A stretch of 58,011 nucleotides of DNA from Microbulbifer halophilus (GTDB lineage Bacteria > Pseudomonadota > Gammaproteobacteria > Pseudomonadales > Cellvibrionaceae): assembly GCF_026183675.1 (NCBI RefSeq), contig NZ_JAPIVK010000024.1, forward strand, positions 1 through 58,011, given 5' to 3'. The number at the start of each line of letters is the position of its first letter. Position 1 is the first letter of the stretch. Positions 52,404-58,011 of this stretch are shown here, piece after piece. The notes under the pieces are model-generated. The model saw only the letters and a list, made by a program, of their open reading frames with translations, did no database searches and had not been told where the DNA came from. The position numbers and the translations under genes were made by a program.

Positions 52404-52886
52404 TCAGTCTCGGAAGTTCTCGAACTGCAGGGGCTGGTCCAGCTCCCGGTTGCGCAGCATGGCGATCACCTTCTGCAGGTCGTCGCGCTTCTTGCCGGTC
52501 ACCCGTACCTGGTCGCCCTGGATCGACGCCTGCACCTTGAGTTTTTCTTCCTTGACGATCTTAACGATCTTTTTTGACAGTTCCTTTTCGAGCCCGTTTT
52601 TCAGGGTGATCTGTACTTTTACCTGCTTGCCGGACTGCTCCTCCTCACCCACGTCCATTGCCAGCGGGTCGATATCGCACTTGATCAGCGCCGAGCGCAG
52701 CATATCCACCATCTGGGTGACCTGGATATCCGCCTCGGCGCGCACGGTAAGGTCGAAGCCGCTCATCTCCACTTCCGCATCCACCCCCTTGAAGTCGAAG
52801 CGGTTGGCCACGGTGCGGTTGACCTGGTCCACGGCGTTGGTCAGTTGGTGCTTGTCCACTTCGGACACAATGTCGAAAGAAGGCAT
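52404..52886 (-). CDS. yajQ: YajQ-family nucleotide-binding protein (c-di-GMP-type)
   Basis: The 160-aa protein has the YajQ signature MPSFDIVSEVDKHQLTNAVD followed by two ferredoxin-like repeats (DFKGVDAEVEMSG; DIDPLAMD). The family binds nucleotides such as c-di-GMP in Xanthomonas. The ATG at 52886 matches the family start. It lies about 60 nt downstream of yaeQ. Confidence 0.95.
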   Translation of the reverse strand: MPSFDIVSEVDKHQLTNAVDQVNRTVANRFDFKGVDAEVEMSGFDLTVRAEADIQVTQMVDMLRSALIKCDIDPLAMDVGEEEQSGKQVKVQITLKNGLEKELSKKIVKIVKEEKLKVQASIQGDQVRVTGKKRDDLQKVIAMLRNRELDQPLQFENFRD

Positions 52887-52947
52887 CGATTTCTCCGTTT
52901 TGAATGATATTCGGTGGGCCATGCGCGGATTTGCCCATCCGGTGAAA

Positions 52948-53484
52948 CTACTTCCAGACCTCCGGGACGACCTCCACACTCCGCTCGGCGCTGCCGATCC
53001 AGAGATGGCCGTCCTGGACGGTGATATTCAGGTTCATATTGCGCTCGGCCAGCGCCGCGAGCTGCTCGCAGGTCTCGCCCGGCAGGTGGTAGACGCGCAG
53101 CTTGTCGAACCGTTCCAGCGCAGCGCCGTGCTTTCGCCACCAGACCGGCGCCGCGCGGCGCCCGTAACTGTACACCAATACCTGATCGGCACGATTGCAG
53201 GCCTTGCGCAATCGGTCCTCCGCCGGCAGGCCCACTTCGATCCAGAGGTCGATTTCGCCCGCCGGGTTCCGCAGCCAGAGGTCCGCCTCATCGTCGGTGG
53301 ACAGGCCGCGGGTAAACTCGAGGTCTTCGGCCGCGTTGTGGGCGAAGGCCAGCAGCCGCACCATCAGGCGCTCGTCGGTCTCCGACGGATGCCGCGCCAG
53401 CGTCAGGCGGTAGTCCCCGTAGTGCTGACGGTCCATATCGGCCAGCCGCAGCCGGGCCTTGAAGATTGTTGCTTTAAGCGCCAT
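52948..53484 (-). CDS. yaeQ: YaeQ-family protein
   Basis: The 178-aa protein has the YaeQ pattern MALKATIFKARLRLADMDRQ and IDLWIEVGLPAEDRLRKACN, with a PD-(D/E)XK nuclease-like fold. E. coli YaeQ is implicated in RfaH-related haemolysin control and has no settled function. The ATG at 53484 fits the family. It is divergent from lemA. Confidence 0.93.
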   Translation of the reverse strand: MALKATIFKARLRLADMDRQHYGDYRLTLARHPSETDERLMVRLLAFAHNAAEDLEFTRGLSTDDEADLWLRNPAGEIDLWIEVGLPAEDRLRKACNRADQVLVYSYGRRAAPVWWRKHGAALERFDKLRVYHLPGETCEQLAALAERNMNLNITVQDGHLWIGSAERSVEVVPEVWK

Positions 53485-53595
53485 TTGTGCTCCGCAGTTG
53501 CCCGGCCCCGCGCTTTCCGGGAACAGGAGGCTATTCTTGGGTGGTTTAGTAGAGAACGCTTTCTGCACATTCTCTCGGCAAAGGGGTCACCCGGT

Positions 53596-54201
53596 ATGAA
53601 CTCTGCCCTCGCCCGCGCCTGGCAAAGCGCCGTCTTGTGCCTGCTGGCAGTTGGCCTCAGCGGCTGCGGTATCAACAATATTCCCACCTACGACGAGCGG
53701 GTTAAAGCCGCCTGGGCACAGGTGGAGAACCAGTACCAGCGCCGCGCCGACCTGATCCCCAACCTGGTGAAGACGGTCAAGGCCTACGCCGCCCACGAGC
53801 GGGAGACGCTGCAGGCGGTCACCGAGGCCCGCGCCAGGGTCAGTTCCATGCAGGTGGACGAGAACCTGCTCAACGACCCGGCCAAGCTGCAGCAGTTCGA
53901 GGCCGCCCAGGCCCAGCTCTCCAGCGCCCTGGCGCGCCTGATGGTGGTGGTGGAGCGCTACCCGGACCTGAAGGCGGACCAGAACTTCCTCACCCTGCAA
54001 TCGCAGCTGGAGGGCACCGAGAACCGCATCGGCGTGGCCCGGCGCGATTATATCCAGGCGGTGGAGCGCTACAACCGCGAGATCCGCACCTTCCCCGGGC
54101 GCATCTGGCATATGGTGCTCTACAGCGATATGCCCATCCGCGAGACCTTCCAGGCCACCAGCGAGGATGCGGAGAAGGCGCCGGAAGTCGACTTCCAGTA
54201 A
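53596..54201 (+). CDS. lemA: LemA-family lipoprotein
   Basis: The 201-aa protein has a lipobox (LAVGLSGC, Cys24) and the LemA core YDERVKAAWAQVENQYQRRA with long helices (coiled coil) to the end. LemA proteins support envelope stress responses with TPM-domain partners. Three envelope genes follow in the same direction. Confidence 0.93.
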   Translation: MNSALARAWQSAVLCLLAVGLSGCGINNIPTYDERVKAAWAQVENQYQRRADLIPNLVKTVKAYAAHERETLQAVTEARARVSSMQVDENLLNDPAKLQQFEAAQAQLSSALARLMVVVERYPDLKADQNFLTLQSQLEGTENRIGVARRDYIQAVERYNREIRTFPGRIWHMVLYSDMPIRETFQATSEDAEKAPEVDFQ

Positions 54202-54213
54202 ACGGTGCTCCAC

Positions 54214-54978
54214 ATGCCGATCCGTCTCCGCGCCCCCGGGCCCACCGCCGCCTGCCTCTTCGCCCTCGCCGCACTCCTTTACGCGGCGGGGGCGCTCGCG
54301 GATATACAGTTCCCCACCCTGTCCGGCCGGGTGGTGGACAATGCCAAGCTGTTGAGCCCCGACACGGAATACCAACTGACGGAACTCATGCAGCAACACG
54401 AAGAGCAGACCGGCAACCAGTTGGTGGTGGTCACCCTGCCGGACCTGCAGGGGCTGACCGTCGAGGAGTACGGCTACCAGCTTGGTCGCCACTGGAAAAT
54501 CGGACAGGAGGACAGGGACAACGGCGCACTGCTGATCGTCGCGCCCGATGAGCGGCAGGTGCGCATCGAGGTGGGCTACGGCCTCGAGGGCGCACTCACC
54601 GATGCCCTTTCCGCCAATATCATTCACACCAAGATTCTGCCCCGTTTCAAGAACGGCGACTTCGACGGCGGTGTGACCGCCGGTGTCGAGTCCATGATCG
54701 CGGCGATCGGGGACGAGTATGTGGCCGAACCCACGGAATCCGGCGGCGATCGCCGCCTGGCGCTGCTGGTGGGGCTGTTTCTGCTGCTGGTGATGCTGCA
54801 GCTGTTCGGCAGCTCGGTACTGGCGACGCCGGCCAGCGGCCGCTACCGCCGCGGGCGCTATGGCGGCTATTATGGTGGTGGCGGTTTCGGGGGCGGCTTT
54901 GGCGGCGGGGGCCCGGGTGGCGGCTTCGGCGGCGGGGGTGGCGGATTTGGTGGAGGCGGCGCCTCCGGGGGATGGTGA
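54214..54978 (+). CDS. TPM-domain protein (YgcG-like) with glycine-rich tail
   Basis: The 254-aa protein has a signal peptide (to about residue 30), a TPM domain (FPTLSGRVVDNAKLLSPDTE; VVVTLPDLQG; VRIEVGYGLEGALTDALS), a membrane helix (about 175-198) and a Gly-rich tail ending in GGGGASGGW. TPM domains act in photosystem and envelope maintenance. Operon with lemA is normal. The start could be GTG 54205 or ATG 54214. Confidence 0.9.
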   Translation: MPIRLRAPGPTAACLFALAALLYAAGALADIQFPTLSGRVVDNAKLLSPDTEYQLTELMQQHEEQTGNQLVVVTLPDLQGLTVEEYGYQLGRHWKIGQEDRDNGALLIVAPDERQVRIEVGYGLEGALTDALSANIIHTKILPRFKNGDFDGGVTAGVESMIAAIGDEYVAEPTESGGDRRLALLVGLFLLLVMLQLFGSSVLATPASGRYRRGRYGGYYGGGGFGGGFGGGGPGGGFGGGGGGFGGGGASGGW

Positions 54979-55590
54979 ATGTTAACCAGTGAATACCGGC
55001 GCAAGGTCGTCGAAACCATCAGGGAGGTGGAATCCCGCACCGACGCGGAAGTGGTCACGGTACTGGCGCGGGAGGCGGACAACTACCTGTATATTTCCAC
55101 CCTCTGGGCGGCCTTCCTGGCCCTGCTGCTGGCGCCGCTGATGCAGTTCCTGCCCTGGTGGCTCGAGTACCAGCAGGCCTTTACCCTGCAGTGGATCCTG
55201 TTTATCGCCCTGTCGGTGCTGTTCCGCTGGCGGCCACTGACCATGCGGCTGGTGCCGAGGAAAGTGAAGTACTGGCGCGCCGCCAACCTGGCGCGGCGGG
55301 CATTTCTCGAGCAGGAGCTGCACAGCACCCGCGGGCGCCTGGGACTGTTGATTTTTGTGTCCCGGGCGGAACACTATGTGGAGATTCTCGCCGATCGCGG
55401 CCTGGCGGCGCAGGTCACCGACGAGAACTGGCAGGAAATCGTCGAGCATTTCATCCGCGAAATCAAACGCGGCAAAACCGGCGAAGCCTTCGTACACTGT
55501 ATTGAACAGTGCGGCGAGCTGCTCGAGGAGGCGGCGCCCGTCAGCGAAATCAAAAACGAACTGCCCAATCACCTGATCATCCTGGAATAA
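54979..55590 (+). CDS. Second TPM-domain membrane protein
   Basis: The 203-aa protein has a TPM-like N-terminus (VESRTDAEVVTVLAREADNY), two membrane helices (about 37-80) and a C-terminal half of the same domain (RGRLGLLIFVSRAEHYVEIL). Its ATG begins directly after the stop of the first TPM gene. Paralogue pairs of this type follow lemA in many proteobacteria. Confidence 0.9.
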   Translation: MLTSEYRRKVVETIREVESRTDAEVVTVLAREADNYLYISTLWAAFLALLLAPLMQFLPWWLEYQQAFTLQWILFIALSVLFRWRPLTMRLVPRKVKYWRAANLARRAFLEQELHSTRGRLGLLIFVSRAEHYVEILADRGLAAQVTDENWQEIVEHFIREIKRGKTGEAFVHCIEQCGELLEEAAPVSEIKNELPNHLIILE

Positions 55591-55607
55591 AGAAGCAGGC
55601 GAACCAC

Positions 55608-56474
55608 ATGAAATCCGGAAAACCCGCCCTGATCACCGCGGTGACACTGCTGCTGATCGCGGTCACCTATATCGCCTACGGCGCGCTGAATCGCAGCGCA
55701 ACCGCAGATGGAGAACAGCCCGGCGCCGCCAGTCTCTTTGGCGGTAACGAAACCAGCCTGGAAAAACGCGTGCAGTCGCTGGAGAAATCCCTGCGCGACG
55801 CCAACCGCATGCAGTCACAATTGCTGGAGCTGGTGGAGGATCTCGGCAAAAAGCTGGAACAGGTGGCGCCGGCGGACGCATCGGTGGAAGATCGCACCGC
55901 GGCAATCCGGCAAAGCCAGCACCGGGAGACGCACTCGGGCGATGAGCAGCTGTCCCGCGGGGAGCGCTACCGGAAATACCGCCGTATGCAACTACAGCGA
56001 CTGATAGACGCGGGCCTCAATCCGGACCGGGCGGAATACATCCTGGAGAGACAGGAACGTTTCCAGTACGAGCATATGCAGATCACCCACGAATACCGCC
56101 ACCTGAAAGACAAATCCTCCCCGGAGGCGCAGAAACTCAAGGAAAAACTCAGTAACTACAGCCACCCGCGCAAGATGTTCGAACACGAACTGAACGAGCA
56201 GGAATTCGAACGCTATCTGGAGGTCAACGGCGGCCAGCCGGAGATGCAGATAGACCGGGTACTCGACAACACGCCGGCCCGGAATGCCGGCCTGCAGCCC
56301 GGCGATAAAATCATTTCCTACAACGGCGAACGTATCTTCCACTCGGGGGATCTGCGCTCGCAAATCTACAAGGTGGCGCCGGGCGAAACCGTCGAGGTGG
56401 AAGTGCAACGTGCCGGGAGTTCGGCGAAGGAAGTGATTTATGTACCCAGTGGACCGCTGGGTATTCAGGGCTGA
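55608..56474 (+). CDS. Membrane-anchored PDZ-domain protein
   Basis: The 288-aa protein has an N-terminal anchor (residues 7-27), a coiled-coil (about 45-90), a charged helical segment and a C-terminal PDZ domain (about 205-288: DNTPARNAGLQPGDKIISYN). No protease catalytic triad is present, so it is probably a scaffold or adaptor at the envelope. It starts 17 nt after the second TPM gene and is likely in the same operon. Confidence 0.85.
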   Translation: MKSGKPALITAVTLLLIAVTYIAYGALNRSATADGEQPGAASLFGGNETSLEKRVQSLEKSLRDANRMQSQLLELVEDLGKKLEQVAPADASVEDRTAAIRQSQHRETHSGDEQLSRGERYRKYRRMQLQRLIDAGLNPDRAEYILERQERFQYEHMQITHEYRHLKDKSSPEAQKLKEKLSNYSHPRKMFEHELNEQEFERYLEVNGGQPEMQIDRVLDNTPARNAGLQPGDKIISYNGERIFHSGDLRSQIYKVAPGETVEVEVQRAGSSAKEVIYVPSGPLGIQG

Positions 56475-56903
56475 CAAGGGAGCCGGCCCCGCTCATTAGC
56501 GCCTGCACAACAGGCTCCTGCGGCGATGGCAGCGGACAGCCGCCAGTTCGCAGTACCCAGGCGCTCAACACCGCCATTGCTGCTCTGTGCCGCCGCCTTC
56601 TGCTCTCCCGGAAACTCAGTGACAGCTATTCCGCGGCACACTCCGGGCACCTATACGGGAACATCGGCTGATCAAGCCCATTCATACCTGCCGAAAGTGC
56701 TCGCGACACTCGACTGCCGATCCAAATCGTTGCTCCCGCAATCAAAATAACAAAATATGTTCGATTAAAAATGCCGCCGACTGACATGGACAACAACGGT
56801 CTATTATAGCGCCAAGCATATGGATTCATTGCCCTACATGGCGTAGCTTCCAAAGTTCACAACTGTTTTGTTAACAGGAACACAAATAATAAGGATACTC
56901 TCC
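56475..56903. other. Intergenic region before the lipase gene
   Basis: About 430 bp lie between the PDZ and lipase genes. A possible minus-strand small gene (56626-56787, 53 aa, one membrane helix and C-terminal CPEC) is weak, since it has no good ribosome-binding site. The 150 bp before the lipase are AT-rich and probably hold its promoter. Confidence 0.4.
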
Positions 56904-57809
56904 ATGAGCACATTGGAATGTCGCCTGATCAATGCGTCAATCGCCTGCTACGCCATCAAGGATGGAAAAATCGATCCCGACAACCCCAACCTGCAAGCGC
57001 TGGAACCGAAACCCGGTACCCAGCCCACCGTATTCGTCAACGGACCGGAACAGATCAATGCCGGATTTGTCGCGGAGACGGTAGACGACTGGGTTGTACT
57101 GGCACTCCGCGGCACCCTGCCACCTTTCCAGGGCAACTTCTGGGCCTGGGTGGAAGACTGGCTACAGGATTTCGAAGCCGGCCCCACCGATTGGAATGTC
57201 AACGGCAAATTTTTCGGTCGCGTGGAAACCGGCTTTGCCGATGCCGTACACAGTGTCTGGGACCAGGTAGAAAACGCCATCTCGAAGATAGATCTGGAGA
57301 CCAGACAGGGCATTCTCATCACCGGTCACTCCAAGGGTGCGGCGATGACCTTCCTCGCTGCCTCGCTATTGAAAACCGCCTATCCACATATCCTGGTCGA
57401 AAACTGCTGCTTCGCCGCACCCCTGACTTGCGACGAAACCTTTCGCAATAACTACAACGCTCTGGGGCTGCGGACGTTCAGCGTGCGATACCAGAATGAA
57501 TACGACCTGGTTCCCTTTCTTCCCTGGTGGCCCGCTCTCGCCCAATTGGCTCGCGCGCAGCGGCGCGACCAGAAGACAGCATCACCCCTGCTTACCACGG
57601 AGAGCTGGCCCGAGGCGGGCGACAATATCTATCAGCCTGTGGGAATTCTCCGCTACCTGGGACCCGATTGTGTCGTCGAGTACGGTGATCGCGGAGAGCG
57701 GGACGCCTGGGATGCCATCAAATACGCCCTGGAGCACTTTGAGTTCCGGAAAATCGTTGACGCTCACTCCGCCACCGGACGCTACAACAGCTGTGTCTGC
57801 CGGAGCTGA
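56904..57809 (+). CDS. Class 3 lipase-like alpha/beta hydrolase
   Basis: The 301-aa protein has the fungal-type lipase_3 pattern: VVLALRGTLPP oxyanion loop region, nucleophile elbow GHSKG (Ser143) and a candidate acid in NEYDLVPFL. No signal peptide is seen, so it may be cytoplasmic or use another export route. AAGGA lies 10 nt upstream. It has no operon partner and is followed by a palindromic element. Confidence 0.85.
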   Translation: MSTLECRLINASIACYAIKDGKIDPDNPNLQALEPKPGTQPTVFVNGPEQINAGFVAETVDDWVVLALRGTLPPFQGNFWAWVEDWLQDFEAGPTDWNVNGKFFGRVETGFADAVHSVWDQVENAISKIDLETRQGILITGHSKGAAMTFLAASLLKTAYPHILVENCCFAAPLTCDETFRNNYNALGLRTFSVRYQNEYDLVPFLPWWPALAQLARAQRRDQKTASPLLTTESWPEAGDNIYQPVGILRYLGPDCVVEYGDRGERDAWDAIKYALEHFEFRKIVDAHSATGRYNSCVCRS

Positions 57810-57848
57810 CTTTCCGGACGGGAGGAGCTCAGCCCCTGCAACGACCGC

Positions 57849-58011
57849 CTAGTGTGCCGTGCGGGAAGTTCGCGAACAAAGGCGCACAGCCAAAGCGCTC
57901 AGATCAAGGCGAGAAAGCGCTGGAATAGCAGGGCTATTTCAAGCTTTCTCAACGCAGAGCTGGGCGCTTTGGCGCAGCGAACTATTTGCGAACTTCCCGT
58001 ACAGCACACTA
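57849..58011. repeat. CTAG-bounded palindromic element, long copy B (cut by window end)
   Basis: This copy has the same overall sequence as the 165-bp element at 7096-7260, including a 24-nt-scale shared core around GCAAGCTT-type TTCAAGCTT, and is an imperfect palindrome with CTAG at its left end and CTA at the window edge. Arm pairs differ from copy A but still match each other (CCAAAGCGCTCAG with CTGGGCGCTTTGG). It follows the lipase gene by about 40 bp. Confidence 0.85.

Noticed and set aside
56626..56787. 53-aa minus-strand membrane protein ending in CPEC
   Set aside because: One hydrophobic helix is seen, but there is no ribosome-binding site or known family. Kept only as a note in the intergenic entry.

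Overview
The window comes from a GC-rich gammaproteobacterium, most likely a Cellvibrionales-type marine polysaccharide degrader of the Microbulbifer/Saccharophagus kind. This assignment is an inference from a GH18 chitinase with serine-rich linkers, a complete System I cytochrome c maturation set, an HsbR/HsbA-like switch, and many short REP-like and palindromic repeats. Most genes are ordinary chromosomal genes. The exception is a defence island at about 39.1-49.9 kb.

Layout. From 0 to 12.1 kb the minus strand carries cytochrome c maturation genes in two blocks: ccmABCDEFG (12.1 to 6.5 kb) and ccmH-ccmI (1.36 to 0 kb, ccmI cut by the window edge). They are separated by yigZ, a secreted protein, a BCCT transporter, a chitinase with a LacI-type operator, and tRNA-Val and tRNA-Asp. 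From 12.4 to 15.6 kb lie a 2OG-Fe(II) oxygenase, a REC-PP2C-HATPase regulator with its STAS partner, and a small PA3496-like gene. From 15.9 to 17.9 kb lie tRNA-Arg, a 158-bp tandem array built from its 3' end, and a decayed mscS gene. From 18 to 24.4 kb lie an isoaspartyl peptidase, an RND efflux pair and a secreted protein. At 24.5-25.3 kb a 154-bp tandem array abuts tRNA-Ser. From 25.4 to 31.9 kb lie a nitroreductase, a membrane-bound class III nucleotide cyclase, an ECF41 sigma factor with its carboxymuconolactone-decarboxylase partner, queF and the yadGH ABC exporter. A Glu/Gly tRNA operon at 32.2-33.0 kb contains a third, 164-bp tRNA-fragment array. Core genes follow: msrB, alaA, sdhE/ygfX and ygfZ.

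The defence island reads, on the minus strand, hsdR (3' truncated), a 1265-aa SIR2-domain protein, a decayed AlbA-type ATP-binding gene, abiEi, abiEii and hsdM. No hsdS is present. The SIR2 gene starts on the base after the hsdR stop, exactly where the usual C-terminal domain of HsdR is lost, so it looks like a module swap inside a type I restriction operon. After the island come ung, a second UDG-fold gene, a phytase-like secreted protein, yajQ, yaeQ, a lemA-TPM-TPM-PDZ envelope cluster and a lipase.

Two repeat systems stand out. First, three separate tRNA loci carry tandem arrays (158, 154 and 164 bp units), each unit including a tRNA fragment. This recalls the E. coli tyrT repeats. Second, a family of palindromic elements bounded by CTAG occurs at about 7.1, 29.0 and 57.8 kb, with single ends at 16.7 and 30.1 kb. 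The two long copies show paired changes that preserve the stem. Individual copies supply stop codons, interrupt mscS, and sit directly against the ECF41 promoter.
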